Positions 7,031-15,975 of a stretch of 64,000 bases of DNA are shown here, one piece after another; the stretch's first letter is position 1, and each line of letters starts with the position of its first letter. The notes under the pieces were generated by a model. The model made no database searches, was not told the origin of the DNA, and saw only the letters and a program-made list of their open reading frames with translations. The translations under genes and the position numbers were made by a program. This stretch comes from DASVCN01 sp040905665 (GTDB lineage: Bacteria > Deinococcota > Deinococci > Deinococcales > Trueperaceae), in the NCBI GenBank assembly GCA_040905665.1, contig JBBDRD010000025.1, forward strand, positions 1 through 64,000, read 5' to 3'.

Positions 7031-8779
7031 GTGCCCCCGATACCGCGCGGCTTCGCCGTGCTTCCCCTCGCCATGCTCATTCTCGGACTTACCGCCTGCG
7101 GCGCCTTCCAGAGCCCCACTCTCGAAGTGGGACCGGAACAGCTGCAACTCGACAGCAACTTTCCGGTCAAGGAGATCGCCATCTCCAACGCCGGGGGCGC
7201 CTACTCCGTGCTGCGGTGGAGCGTCTCGAGCGATTCGCCGCTCATTCACTTCTCGCCCAGTCGGGGCGAGGTGCGAGCCGGCGGAAGTGCTGAGGTCATC
7301 CGGGTCTCGGTAGATTTTTCGAGTCTCGAGCAGGGAGATGTCGCGGCCGCCACCGTGTGGATCGAGTCGAACGGTGGCGACGCCGAATTGCAAGTCGGCT
7401 TTCTCATGGATTCGACTCGAGCCTGTGCTGCAAACATGGAAGAGCCGAAGAGTGTCGAGGCGGGCCAGCTGAGCGCTTCGCCGATTGCGGGCGCCTTCGT
7501 GCCGGGCGAGGTGCTCGTGGGATACAGGCGGCCCGAGGGCGAGTTCTCGGGACTTTCCGCCAGACTGGCGCTGGAGGCGCAGGCCGGCATGGTACGTGCC
7601 GACCACGAGTTGCGGTTGCTGTCGACGAGCGCGGCCGCGGGCTTCGAACGAGTGGCGACGGAGGATCCGCCTGCGACGGCCAAGCGGCTCGCCGCCGATC
7701 CACGCGTTGAGTTCGCTCACCCCAACTACTACGTGCGGCCGCTGACTTTGCCAAACGATCCCTGCTACTTCGATCAGTGGAATATTCAAGGCTTCGGTCT
7801 TCCCGAGGCGTGGGAGCACTCCGGCCTCACCAGCAGCGATGACGGCGATCCCGACAGTCGCGGCAGTAGCGGTAGCGGCAGTGATGTAGTCGTCGCGATC
7901 ATCGATACCGGGGTCGATGTCGACCATGAGGACCTGCGCAACAAGACGCTTCAAGGCATCGACCTGCGCGACCGAGACGACGACCCGCGTCCAGGTGCGC
8001 CCAGTCACGCCTCGGCGCACGGCACGCACGTTGCCGGCATTGCGCTCGCCGAAGGCAACAACGGAGTAGGGGTGGCCGGGGTGGCTTACGGTCCCCGAGT
8101 ACGCCTGCTCCCCGTGAAGATCTTCGACGACAGCGGCATGCAAGCTACTACCGCCGATCTGGCCGACGCCATGCTGTGGGCTGCCGGAATTTCCGTGCAC
8201 GGCCTGCCCCGCAACCCCCATCCAGCCGACATCATCAACATGAGCGTAGGGGCCGGCTCTAACCGTGTACCGGCGCTCGAACGGGCCGCCGAGCGGGCTC
8301 GCCTGGCCGGCGCACTGCTCCTGGCCGCGGCCGGTAACAACAGTTCGACCAACGGGCAGCACGGCGTCCAGGCGCCCGCTAATGCGCCCGCCGTAATAGC
8401 CGTGGGCTCGGTCGACGAAAGCCTCACCCGCTCGAGCTTCTCCGACTGGGGCGAGTTCGCACCGACAGTCGACATCATGGCGCCGGGCGGCTACGGCAGC
8501 GCAAGCTGTCTAAGGGTGCGCAGCACCGTCCCCTGGAACAACTACGGCTGCATGGCCGGAACTTCGATGGCAGCGCCCTTCGCCGCCGGAGTCGCGGCAC
8601 TTATCCTGAGCCGGGAACCGGGACTCGACCCCCAGGAGCTAACCGACCGACTCCTCGGCACCGCTTACTTCGACCCTACGACGATGAACAGTGACGAGTA
8701 CGGCAGCGGAGTGCTGTGCGCCGACCGAGCGGTGTCGGGGAGTTTGGGCCGGCGGTCGCTGCCCTGTGGCGCACACTGA
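7031..8779 (+). CDS. Secreted S8 (subtilisin-like) serine protease lipoprotein 1
   Basis: The 582-residue protein begins with a signal peptide ending in a lipobox (LTAC, Cys23), so it is probably a lipoprotein. Residues 30-125 form an immunoglobulin-like beta domain resembling BACON modules. Residues 155-240 contain FVPGEVLVGY and LAADPRVEFAHPNY, a fervidolysin-type propeptide. The peptidase domain has the full triad Asp292 (IIDTGVDVDHEDL), His330 (AHGTHVAG) and Ser512 (GTSMAAPFAAG), plus the oxyanion Asn in AAAGNNSS. The GTG at 7031 sits 7 nt after a perfect TATAAT. A paralogue follows immediately. It likely degrades extracellular or periplasmic protein; the natural substrate is unknown. Confidence 0.92.
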   Translation: MPPIPRGFAVLPLAMLILGLTACGAFQSPTLEVGPEQLQLDSNFPVKEIAISNAGGAYSVLRWSVSSDSPLIHFSPSRGEVRAGGSAEVIRVSVDFSSLEQGDVAAATVWIESNGGDAELQVGFLMDSTRACAANMEEPKSVEAGQLSASPIAGAFVPGEVLVGYRRPEGEFSGLSARLALEAQAGMVRADHELRLLSTSAAAGFERVATEDPPATAKRLAADPRVEFAHPNYYVRPLTLPNDPCYFDQWNIQGFGLPEAWEHSGLTSSDDGDPDSRGSSGSGSDVVVAIIDTGVDVDHEDLRNKTLQGIDLRDRDDDPRPGAPSHASAHGTHVAGIALAEGNNGVGVAGVAYGPRVRLLPVKIFDDSGMQATTADLADAMLWAAGISVHGLPRNPHPADIINMSVGAGSNRVPALERAAERARLAGALLLAAAGNNSSTNGQHGVQAPANAPAVIAVGSVDESLTRSSFSDWGEFAPTVDIMAPGGYGSASCLRVRSTVPWNNYGCMAGTSMAAPFAAGVAALILSREPGLDPQELTDRLLGTAYFDPTTMNSDEYGSGVLCADRAVSGSLGRRSLPCGAH

Positions 8780-8847
8780 CCACAAAGCCAAGCCTCGAAC
8801 AATCGAAGGGTCACGACCTCGGGGATTAACGCCCGCTAAAGAGTAGA

Positions 8848-8876
8848 TTAAGCGGGAATCCAGGTCTCGCTATACT
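8848..8876 (+). promoter_or_regulatory. Promoter of the second S8 peptidase
   Basis: TTAAGC (8848-8853) and TATACT (8871-8876) are spaced by 17 nt. A 6-bp inverted repeat (CCCGCT 8832-8837, AGCGGG 8851-8856) overlaps the -35 and could end the upstream transcript or bind a regulator. A TACGGT 6 nt before the ATG is an alternative leaderless signal. Confidence 0.45.
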
Positions 8877-8907
8877 TTCGCAGCGCAAGCGGCGCTACGG
8901 TCTAGAC

Positions 8908-10902
8908 ATGACACGTATCCCCTTTTTCGTGATGGCGCTCGTGGCAACTGCTGCGCTGTTGCTCGCTTGCGGCACACCACCCGGCCCAATCGATGAGCAA
9001 CCTGGTCCTGTATCGGCTCCCAGTAGCCCCATTCAGCTGAGCAGCGGCGACGCCCGGGCATCGTTCGAGCTCGAAAACATCTCCGGCAACACACTCGACT
9101 GGACCATCGAAACTTCGAACGGCAGCGACAACCCCGAAGCCGGCCAATGGTTCACCATCGAGCCGCAAGAGGGGACACTCGAGCCTTTCGGCAAGCAGCC
9201 GGTCACCCTGACCCAGATGAGCGGGCTCGAGCCGGGCCGCTACACGTCGGTCCTGCGAGTGATCTATCGGGGAGGCGTTACCGCCTTCGACGTGATCGGC
9301 GAGGTCAGTCAGGACTCCTCGGCCGACGGCGACGGCAGCATCAGCGGCTACCTCCGAACCGATAATGCCGAAATCCCGATAACCGCAGCGTCTTTCTTTG
9401 GGCGCAACAGCACTGTGGACGCAGATAACCTTCGAACACCTCAGGAACGTCCGGCGTTCGTTCCTGGTCAGTTGATAGTTGCCCTCGAACCCACTGCCCA
9501 CCAGCTTTCGCTGCAGGAAGGCGAGGAGCCGGGCGAGGCGCTGGCCGGCCGGCACAATCTGACGCTGCTGAATGACGATCCATCGGCGGAAACGGTGCTC
9601 ATCGCGACCACGGATGAGGTCGCGGCGGTAGCGGCCGAGCTGGAAGCCGACCCGGCAGTGCGGTACGCCGAGCCCAACTACCTCTTCTATCCGCACGCTC
9701 TGCCCAACGATCCATTACTGATGGATCTGTGGCAGTTGCCGGTAGTGGGTGCGCCGGTGGCCTGGGACGCCCCTGCCTTGAGCGGCGGCTCGGGCAGCCG
9801 TCCCGTGGTCGCGGTGATCGACAGCGGCATCGATCTGGATCACGAAGATCTGAGGGGAATCTTCGTGTCGGACGGCTACGACTTCTGCGGCTCGACCGAT
9901 TGTCGTTCACGCGACGGCAACCCTCGCCCCGACTCGAACTTCGATACCCATGGCACTCACGTCACCGGTCTCCTGGCAGCGATCGCCGATAACGGGCGGG
10001 GCATTGCCGGGGTCGCCGGCAGTGACGCTCGAGTACTGCCGATAAAGGTGTTCAACGACGGGATCACGACGGCCGCGGCGCTCGCCGATGCGATCCGCTG
10101 GGCCGCCGGCCTCGACGTGTCGGGCGTTCCCAGGAATCCCGAACCGGCCGATATCATCACACTCAGCCTCGGGTCGGAAGGTGACAGCAGCACCGTGCGC
10201 GAAGCCGTGCAGGATGCGCAGGAAGCAGGCGCCCTCGTCATCGCTTCGGCCGGCAATCAGGGGCATGGCGACGTCGACTATCCGGCCCGCTATAGCGGGG
10301 TAATAGGCGTGGGTGCGGTAAACACCGATTTCGAACGCTCCTGCTTCTCCGATTATGGTCAGGGGCTCGACCTGATGGCGCCGGGCGGCGACGGCTACCT
10401 GGACTTCATCGACGACTGCCGCTCTGCCGACGATGAAGCGATACTGTCGACCTTCCCCGGTAATGACTACGGCATCGACGCGGGTACTTCGATGGCGGCC
10501 CCGCTGGCAGCAGGTGCGGCCGTGCAGGCTTGGACCAGCATGTCCTCGCCCAGTGCGGAATCGGTACGGGAGCGGCTTCTCGAGACCGCCTACTTCGACG
10601 ACGAGTACATGAGCGAGGAGCGCTATGGAGCGGGAATCGTGCGAGTCGACAGGGCGGTGGGCTTCCCCGGTCCAGGGGACGAAGCGGCGGTTCAGGCGAC
10701 CGGTCCGAGCACCGCTCTCGACACGGTGACCCTCCAGCTCGACGGAACCTCAACGCGCTTCTCACTCGATGGCCTTGCCGGCGGCAGTTACACGCTGGCG
10801 GCCGACGCCGCTGGACTCTCCCTCACCCTCTCGGGTTCACGAATCGTGCAACTGAACGAGTCGGAGGATATCTCCTCCCTCGTACTCCCGCTTATGCGTT
10901 GA
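8908..10902 (+). CDS. Secreted S8 (subtilisin-like) serine protease lipoprotein 2
   Basis: This is a 664-residue paralogue of the preceding gene with the same architecture. It has a signal peptide with lipobox LLAC (Cys21), an N-terminal beta-sandwich module (about 40-125), a propeptide with FVPGQLIVAL and VRYAEPNYLF, and a peptidase domain with triad Asp305 (VIDSGIDLDHEDL), His348 (THGTHVTG) and Ser528 (GTSMAAPLAAG). A further 80 or so residues after the catalytic domain form a small beta module, which the first copy lacks. Tandem duplication followed by divergence is likely. The ATG at 8908 has no good ribosome site. Confidence 0.92.
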   Translation: MTRIPFFVMALVATAALLLACGTPPGPIDEQPGPVSAPSSPIQLSSGDARASFELENISGNTLDWTIETSNGSDNPEAGQWFTIEPQEGTLEPFGKQPVTLTQMSGLEPGRYTSVLRVIYRGGVTAFDVIGEVSQDSSADGDGSISGYLRTDNAEIPITAASFFGRNSTVDADNLRTPQERPAFVPGQLIVALEPTAHQLSLQEGEEPGEALAGRHNLTLLNDDPSAETVLIATTDEVAAVAAELEADPAVRYAEPNYLFYPHALPNDPLLMDLWQLPVVGAPVAWDAPALSGGSGSRPVVAVIDSGIDLDHEDLRGIFVSDGYDFCGSTDCRSRDGNPRPDSNFDTHGTHVTGLLAAIADNGRGIAGVAGSDARVLPIKVFNDGITTAAALADAIRWAAGLDVSGVPRNPEPADIITLSLGSEGDSSTVREAVQDAQEAGALVIASAGNQGHGDVDYPARYSGVIGVGAVNTDFERSCFSDYGQGLDLMAPGGDGYLDFIDDCRSADDEAILSTFPGNDYGIDAGTSMAAPLAAGAAVQAWTSMSSPSAESVRERLLETAYFDDEYMSEERYGAGIVRVDRAVGFPGPGDEAAVQATGPSTALDTVTLQLDGTSTRFSLDGLAGGSYTLAADAAGLSLTLSGSRIVQLNESEDISSLVLPLMR

Positions 10903-10919
10903 CTTTGGGCTGGTGCCTA

Positions 10920-10959
10920 GAGCGGGTGCGCTAACTGCTAAAGTGCCGGCAACCCGCTC
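10920..10959. terminator. Inverted repeat between convergent genes
   Basis: GAGCGGGT (10920-10927) and ACCCGCTC (10952-10959) form an 8-bp stem with a 24-nt loop between the peptidase and rhomboid 3' ends. It has no T-run, so intrinsic termination is uncertain. Confidence 0.35.
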
Positions 10960-10980
10960 CAACGCCCATGGCGTGCCACG

Positions 10981-12546
10981 TTAGGCCAGGCGGCCGGCTA
11001 ACAAAATCGCCTGGTAGAGCGCGACCAGCAACAGGGCCAGTCCTGTAGCGGCGGCAAGGGAGTCAATCGCCCTCGCGCCTGGCAGCCCTTGCCGCATGAA
11101 TCCCCACAGCATGCCCCCAACGACGCCGCCGACGTGCCCCCATAGCGAGACGTTGGGAATGGCGACCGACAGCACGACGATGAGCGCCATCCAGCGCAAC
11201 AGACTACCGGAGAGCGCTCGGTCGGCCACCGTGCGTGAGGTCAGCGTATCGGCCAGCAGTGCTCCCGCCACCCCCAGCACACCGCCCGAAGCGCCAACCA
11301 ACACCAGCGGTGAGCCGTCGTGAGCAATGGTGGTAATGAGCGCGCCCATTGCGCCGCCGACCACGAACGACGAGAGCAGGTTCTCCCAGCCGCGGCGCAG
11401 TTCATACACCCGGCCGATGTCGAGGAGTACCCAAACGTTAAACCCGATGTGAATCAGGTTTCCGTGTACGAACATGTAGGAGAGGTAGCGCCACCAGGCG
11501 TCTTCCGCGGGGAGGCCGGGCAGGCCCAGGAGGAAGGCGGCGGCTAGTGTGCTGGCGTCGAAGGCTCGAAAGGTTGGGACAATCGGATTTATGTTGGCGT
11601 CGAGCCAGAGTTGACCCAGATAGGCAAGGGCGAGTACCGCGCCGAGTGCGAAGGTAACGTATGGGGTCTGCCGATTCGTCACGGCGACCGGCGCCTCCAT
11701 GCCCAGGTCCCGCAAACGACGGGCATAACGGTCCCGCAGCGCCTCGGGAGCAACGGCGTAGGCTTGACTGTAGAGCTTTCCGGCGTCCTCGATTCGTCCT
11801 GAACGATAGGCGCCATGTGCGAACACCGCCAGCAGTTGGTGCGCCGGCACCCCAGGAAGCGACTGGCCCAGTAGCTCCTTGACTGTCGAAAGGTCCCCAC
11901 GCTCGGCCGCAATTCGCGCCTCGCTCAATCGTAGGCTGCGGTACCCGATCGGCCCTTGCGCACCCGCTTCCCAACTCGAACGCATGCGCTCCGCGGCGCT
12001 TTCGGCCTCCTCGAGCCGGTCCAGTTTCAATAATGCCTCGATGCGGGCCGCCTCGGCCAGGTAGGCGTTGTCGCCTTCGAGCGGCACACTCAGCGACGCC
12101 AGCGACTCCCACTCTTCACGCAAGGAGAGCGCCTGGGCAACCATCAAGGTGTCCTCGCCGGGAATCAGTTCCAGGGCTCTGTCGACGTCCCCGCGCTGCA
12201 GGGCGACCTGAGCGAGCAGTCGATTGGGCGCCTCGCGACCCTCGGCCGTCCAGTACAGCAGCGACACCAAAAGGCGAGCCAATCGATACATGCGCAACCG
12301 AGCAAGGGCGATTGCGACCAGTGGGCCGAATGCGTAAAGGGGTCCGACGACGAGCGTCACCTGTCGGAGGCTCTCTCCCACGTCGTAGGGGAACACTCCG
12401 GCGAACGCCACTATGGCGCTCAACAGGCTTGCCACTAGCGTCTTGAGGGGGAACTCGCTGGTGGCCGGCGCCAGCTTGAGCGCCAAGCGCGCCATGTAGC
12501 CGGCCACAACCGCCGCCGCCAGCAGGAATAGAGCGTCTTGCGTCAC
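10981..12546 (-). CDS. Rhomboid intramembrane serine protease with N-terminal helical-repeat region
   Basis: The 521-residue protein has two N-terminal membrane segments, a soluble region of TPR-like helices (about 95-300) and a C-terminal rhomboid domain with six or more membrane segments. Diagnostic features are FVHGNLIHIGFN in the first part of the domain, the catalytic serine motif VGASGG and the catalytic histidine segment WGHVGG. It should cleave transmembrane segments of other membrane proteins; no substrate is evident. The large helical-repeat domain suggests partner binding. The GTG at 12546 follows a TAGGCT box by 7 nt. Confidence 0.88.
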   Translation of the reverse strand: MTQDALFLLAAAVVAGYMARLALKLAPATSEFPLKTLVASLLSAIVAFAGVFPYDVGESLRQVTLVVGPLYAFGPLVAIALARLRMYRLARLLVSLLYWTAEGREAPNRLLAQVALQRGDVDRALELIPGEDTLMVAQALSLREEWESLASLSVPLEGDNAYLAEAARIEALLKLDRLEEAESAAERMRSSWEAGAQGPIGYRSLRLSEARIAAERGDLSTVKELLGQSLPGVPAHQLLAVFAHGAYRSGRIEDAGKLYSQAYAVAPEALRDRYARRLRDLGMEAPVAVTNRQTPYVTFALGAVLALAYLGQLWLDANINPIVPTFRAFDASTLAAAFLLGLPGLPAEDAWWRYLSYMFVHGNLIHIGFNVWVLLDIGRVYELRRGWENLLSSFVVGGAMGALITTIAHDGSPLVLVGASGGVLGVAGALLADTLTSRTVADRALSGSLLRWMALIVVLSVAIPNVSLWGHVGGVVGGMLWGFMRQGLPGARAIDSLAAATGLALLLVALYQAILLAGRLA

Positions 12547-12553
12547 CCGAGAC

Positions 12554-12559
12554 AGCCTA
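12554..12559 (-). promoter_or_regulatory. Leaderless -10 box of the rhomboid gene
   Basis: TAGGCT on the minus strand lies 7 nt before the GTG start at 12546. Confidence 0.4.
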
Positions 12560-12680
12560 ACTCATCCTGAGCCGGCCGCGTTGGCTTCTAAGCGGCACCA
12601 CGGGGCGAACCGGACGATATGCAATCATGGGACCGGGTTCGGGCAGCGGCCCCTGTCTGTGCCATCCCGGAGGATACTTG

Positions 12681-13310
12681 GTGCTCGACCTCGCATTGTC
12701 CGCCGTGTTCATAGTGATCGGTTATCTCGTGGGCAGTATTCCCACCGGCTATCTGGTCGCCAGGGGCTACGGCGTAGATATTCAGAAAGTCGGTTCAGGG
12801 AATATCGGCGCCACCAACGTGCTTCGCGCCGTGGGTGCCGGTCCTGCCATCCTCGTTGCGGTCATGGACCCGTTGAAGGGCTTTCTGGCAACGATTTTCC
12901 CGATACTGATGGGCGTGGACCCTTGGACCGTCGTTTTCACCGCGCTCGCCACCGTCTTAGGGAACAACTTTAATATCTTCCTGGGCCTGCGGGGTGGCAA
13001 GGGGGTGGCGACCAGCTTGGGCGCCTTCCTGGCGGTCAGTCCGCTGATCACTGTGCTCGCCGCGCTCCTGGGCCTGTTCACCATGGCTCTGGGACGCTAC
13101 GTCTCGCTGGGGTCGCTGGTGGGGATTGCGGCGGCCCCACTGATGCTGCTCGCAACTGGGCGAGCTGCGGCGGCAGATCTGTTCCTGGCGCTAGCGCTGG
13201 CAACGCTCGCCATCTACCGGCATGCCGGCAACATAACTCGCTTGGCTCAGGGCAGTGAGCGCCGGCTGGGCGAAAAAACAATCGAGAAGCCGAAGCAGGA
13301 GAGGGACTGA
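12681..13310 (+). CDS. plsY: Glycerol-3-phosphate acyltransferase (acyl-phosphate dependent)
   Basis: PlsY transfers an acyl group from acyl-phosphate to sn-glycerol-3-phosphate, the first step of phospholipid synthesis in most bacteria. The 209-residue membrane protein has all three family motifs: GSIPTGYLVAR with SGNIGATNV, LRGGKGVATSLG, and GNITRLAQGSERRLGEK. The GTG at 12681 is chosen because GGAGG at 12669-12673 lies 7 nt before it; an upstream in-frame ATG at 12627 would add 18 non-conserved residues. The stop is followed after 1 nt by the BshB1 start, so the two are co-translated. Confidence 0.93.
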   Translation: MLDLALSAVFIVIGYLVGSIPTGYLVARGYGVDIQKVGSGNIGATNVLRAVGAGPAILVAVMDPLKGFLATIFPILMGVDPWTVVFTALATVLGNNFNIFLGLRGGKGVATSLGAFLAVSPLITVLAALLGLFTMALGRYVSLGSLVGIAAAPLMLLATGRAAAADLFLALALATLAIYRHAGNITRLAQGSERRLGEKTIEKPKQERD

Positions 13311-13311
13311 G

Positions 13312-13986
13312 ATGCTCGATCTGGTCGTCATAGGACCCCACCCCGATGATGCCGAGCTGGGAATGGGGGGCACCCTCGCGAGGGCAAAGAGCGAGGGGCG
13401 GGCCACCGGCATCATCGACCTCAGTCGCGGTGAGGCTGCCACCAAGGGAACACCGGCCGAGCGGGCCAAGGAGGCATCGGCAGCGTCGGCGGTGCTGGGA
13501 CTGGACGTACGGCGAAACCTCGGTTGGCCCGACTCGCGAATCATGGACAGCGAGGACCGTCGACTGCAACTCGCCCATCTGATACGCGAGCTTCGCCCGC
13601 AGGTGGTTATCGCCCCACACAATGATGATCGCCATCCGGATCACGTGGCGGCCGCCAGTATCGTCCCCGCCGCCATACACCTCGCCGGGCTAAAGAACAG
13701 TCCTCTTTCGGGTGAGCCGTTCAAGCCACGCGAGCTCTTCTACTACATGGGCAACGTCCCCTTCGAGGCCACCTTGGTGGTGGACACCAGCGACTACATC
13801 GACGTGTGGGAGGAAGCCGTCCGCTGCTACCGGAGCCAGTTCACCGGCGAGGCCGCCTCAGAAACCGTTACGCCCGACATCTACCGAAGGCGTCGCGGGC
13901 GCGCGGCGTACTGGGGAACTTTCATCGGCGCGTCGTATGGGGAGCCGTTGTTTGCCCGCCGCCCAGTGGCGTACGCGCCCTTCTGA
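13312..13986 (+). CDS. bshB1: Bacillithiol biosynthesis deacetylase BshB1 (PIG-L family)
   Basis: This zinc-dependent N-deacetylase converts GlcNAc-malate to GlcN-malate in bacillithiol synthesis, the low-molecular-weight thiol of Firmicutes and Deinococcota. The 224-residue protein has the PIG-L signature GPHPDDAELGMGGTLA at residues 7-22 and APHNDDRHPDHVAA near 100, which together supply the zinc ligands. The ATG at 13312 lies directly after the plsY stop. Its 3' end overlaps the convergent transporter gene by 65 bp. Other PIG-L deacetylases are possible, but the motif spacing and length fit BshB1 best. Confidence 0.87.
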   Translation: MLDLVVIGPHPDDAELGMGGTLARAKSEGRATGIIDLSRGEAATKGTPAERAKEASAASAVLGLDVRRNLGWPDSRIMDSEDRRLQLAHLIRELRPQVVIAPHNDDRHPDHVAAASIVPAAIHLAGLKNSPLSGEPFKPRELFYYMGNVPFEATLVVDTSDYIDVWEEAVRCYRSQFTGEAASETVTPDIYRRRRGRAAYWGTFIGASYGEPLFARRPVAYAPF

Positions 13987-14860
13987 GCTCCCTTCTCGCA
14001 CCACGCACTTTCACGATGTTCACGAGCACGATCCCGGTGATCGCAATTGCGCCGCCGATCAGCGTTACCAGGGTCGGTACCTCGCCCAACAGGGCCCAGG
14101 AGAAGAGCAGCGCGAAAACCGGAACAGCGTAGAGGTAGGCGCTAACGACCGTGACGGGAGTTCGGGCCAGAGCAAAAGCCAGTAGCGAGTAGGCCACGGC
14201 CGACGGGAAGACGCCGAGATAAACCGCGGCCAGCACTCCGCTACCGGCATCGGCTACATCACCGCCAAGGCCGGGGAGGAACGCCAGCAACGGTAGCGTT
14301 CCTCCCCAGGTTGCGAACGCCGTGACCTCCGATGCCCGGTAGCGGGTGTAGAAGGGCTTCTGCCAAACGAAATAGATCGCAGCCGCCAGCGCCGAAACCA
14401 GGACGAAGAGGGCGTAAGGATCGAAGCCCACCGCTGCCGAGTCGCCCACGACGATGAGGGCGATACCGGCGAAGGAGACGAGACTTCCTATCCAACCCAA
14501 CACCGGGAGTCTGTCGTTGAGGAAGATCCTGGCTAGCACGGCCGTAAGCGCCGGAGCGGCGCCGATGATCAAGCTGGTAGCACCCGCGCTGACACGCAAC
14601 TCACCGGCGTTCAGCGCGGTGTGGTAAAGACCGATTCCCACGGCGCCAAGCAGCATGAACGGCAGCACGTCGCGCTTTTCGGGAAAGAGTCGCTGGCGTG
14701 TTAGCGCCAGGAAGGGGGCGAAGCAGAGCGACGCAACCAGATGGCGCAGCAGGGTGAGGTGCAAGACTCCCAGGCCCTCGAGCCCCACCTTGATTACGGG
14801 GAACGCCGAGGCCCACAGCACCACCAGGCCCATAAGAGCGAGGAAAACGGAGACCGTCAT
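13922..14860 (-). CDS. EamA/DMT-superfamily transporter 1
   Basis: The 312-residue protein has ten predicted membrane helices in two EamA repeats, the fold of drug/metabolite exporters for amino acids, nucleosides or other small solutes. The first helix carries LWASAFPVIKVGL, typical of the family. The C-terminal 20 residues are basic and are encoded in the region that overlaps bshB1 on the other strand. The ATG at 14860 follows a TAGAGT box by 6 nt. The substrate cannot be predicted. A second, dissimilar member is at 53450. Confidence 0.85.
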   Translation of the reverse strand: MTVSVFLALMGLVVLWASAFPVIKVGLEGLGVLHLTLLRHLVASLCFAPFLALTRQRLFPEKRDVLPFMLLGAVGIGLYHTALNAGELRVSAGATSLIIGAAPALTAVLARIFLNDRLPVLGWIGSLVSFAGIALIVVGDSAAVGFDPYALFVLVSALAAAIYFVWQKPFYTRYRASEVTAFATWGGTLPLLAFLPGLGGDVADAGSGVLAAVYLGVFPSAVAYSLLAFALARTPVTVVSAYLYAVPVFALLFSWALLGEVPTLVTLIGGAIAITGIVLVNIVKVRGARRELRRARTPLGGGQTTAPHTTRR

Positions 14861-14866
14861 AGGCGG

Positions 14867-14872
14867 ACTCTA
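14867..14872 (-). promoter_or_regulatory. Leaderless -10 box of EamA transporter 1
   Basis: TAGAGT on the minus strand lies 6 nt before the ATG at 14860, in a 23-nt gap after hslO. Confidence 0.4.
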
Positions 14873-14883
14873 CCGTTCGCAAA

Positions 14884-15867
14884 TCAAGCCGGCAGCTCCA
14901 CCCGTTTGCCGCAGGAGCAGAGCTCGTCTTCGCGAATCATCGTCGCCTGGCCTTGCCGATGCCAGAGGGTGTCGCAGTCGGGGCAACGGACCTCATTGCG
15001 CGAGATTCCACGAATCGCGGTGGGCTCCACCCAGCGCTTGTCACCGCACCAGTGACACACGACCTCGGCCCCGCCATCATCAAAGATCATCGATTCGCGC
15101 TCCTCGAGACTGAAGTAGGCCAGCGCGTCGACCGCCTTCGCGTCGCTGCAGCGGCAGGAGAACGATAATGGCAAGGCGTTCTCGGTGAGGAGCTCGAATT
15201 CCAGCCCCCAACACAACTCCTCTACAGCTTCGATCAGCGAAACGCGCCGCAGCACGTCGGTGAGCTGCCCAAAGGCGCGCACGTTGGCTTCCAGTAAGTT
15301 GAGCGCTGCTTCGTCGGCGCCGGGAAGAGCCTGCAGGAGCACTCCGCCGGCCTTGGCTACCCTGCCACCCTCGAAATAAACGCCCAGCAGGACTGCCGAG
15401 CGAATCTGCTCCGATCGAGCCAGGAAAACGGCGATATCCTCGGCAACCTCACCCGAAACCAGCGGGACACTCGAGCTGTACGGATCGCCATAAGGGGCAT
15501 GCGAGCGAATGACCTCGATATCGCCCTTACCGACCGCCTTTCCGACATCCAGCTTGCCGTCATCCCGTGGCGGCAGGGAAACGCGCGGTTCGCGTGCGTA
15601 GCCGCGTACTGTCCCATCGAGGCCCGCATCGGCGATCACGCCACCCAGCTCCCCGTCGCCTCGCAAACGCAAAGTGACACGGTCCTGCGGGTTCTTCAGC
15701 AAAACATGAGCAAGGAGCAGAGCGCCCGTTAGGGTGCGACCCAGAGCCGCACCGGCGGTCGCAGTGGCATCATGACGCCGCTGCGCTTCCTTCACGAGTT
15801 CGGTACTGTCGGCAGCGACGACGCGAATGCCACCATTGGCCGCGATGCCGCGAAGTAGATAGGACAT
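14884..15867 (-). CDS. hslO: Hsp33-type redox-regulated chaperone with extra cysteine module
   Basis: Hsp33 is a cytoplasmic holdase activated by oxidation of a C-terminal zinc centre. The 327-residue protein begins MSYLLRGIAANGGIRVVAAD and has the standard N-terminal fold. The normal zinc ligands are present as Cys238-x-Cys240 and Cys271-x2-Cys274. Beyond these the protein continues about 45 residues with two more pairs, Cys295-x2-Cys298 (RCPDCD) and Cys317-x-Cys319 (LCSCGK), which canonical Hsp33 lacks. The ATG at 15867 has an AAAGGAA ribosome site; an in-frame extension to 15939 lacks one. A TTGAAT/TATAAT promoter is about 80 nt upstream. Confidence 0.9.
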   Translation of the reverse strand: MSYLLRGIAANGGIRVVAADSTELVKEAQRRHDATATAGAALGRTLTGALLLAHVLLKNPQDRVTLRLRGDGELGGVIADAGLDGTVRGYAREPRVSLPPRDDGKLDVGKAVGKGDIEVIRSHAPYGDPYSSSVPLVSGEVAEDIAVFLARSEQIRSAVLLGVYFEGGRVAKAGGVLLQALPGADEAALNLLEANVRAFGQLTDVLRRVSLIEAVEELCWGLEFELLTENALPLSFSCRCSDAKAVDALAYFSLEERESMIFDDGGAEVVCHWCGDKRWVEPTAIRGISRNEVRCPDCDTLWHRQGQATMIREDELCSCGKRVELPA

Positions 15868-15947
15868 ATTGTTCCTTTCGCTGCTCTCGGCCTGCTCACT
15901 CATCCCGAGGTCGATTCCAGGCGGCGAGCTTCGAGGCAACAGAGGAA

Positions 15948-15975
15948 ATTATAGGCTCCCAAGCACAACATTCAA
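15948..15975 (-). promoter_or_regulatory. hslO promoter
   Basis: On the minus strand TTGAAT (15970-15975) and TATAAT (15948-15953) are spaced by 16 nt, one of the best promoters in the window. The predicted leader is about 75 nt. Confidence 0.65.
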
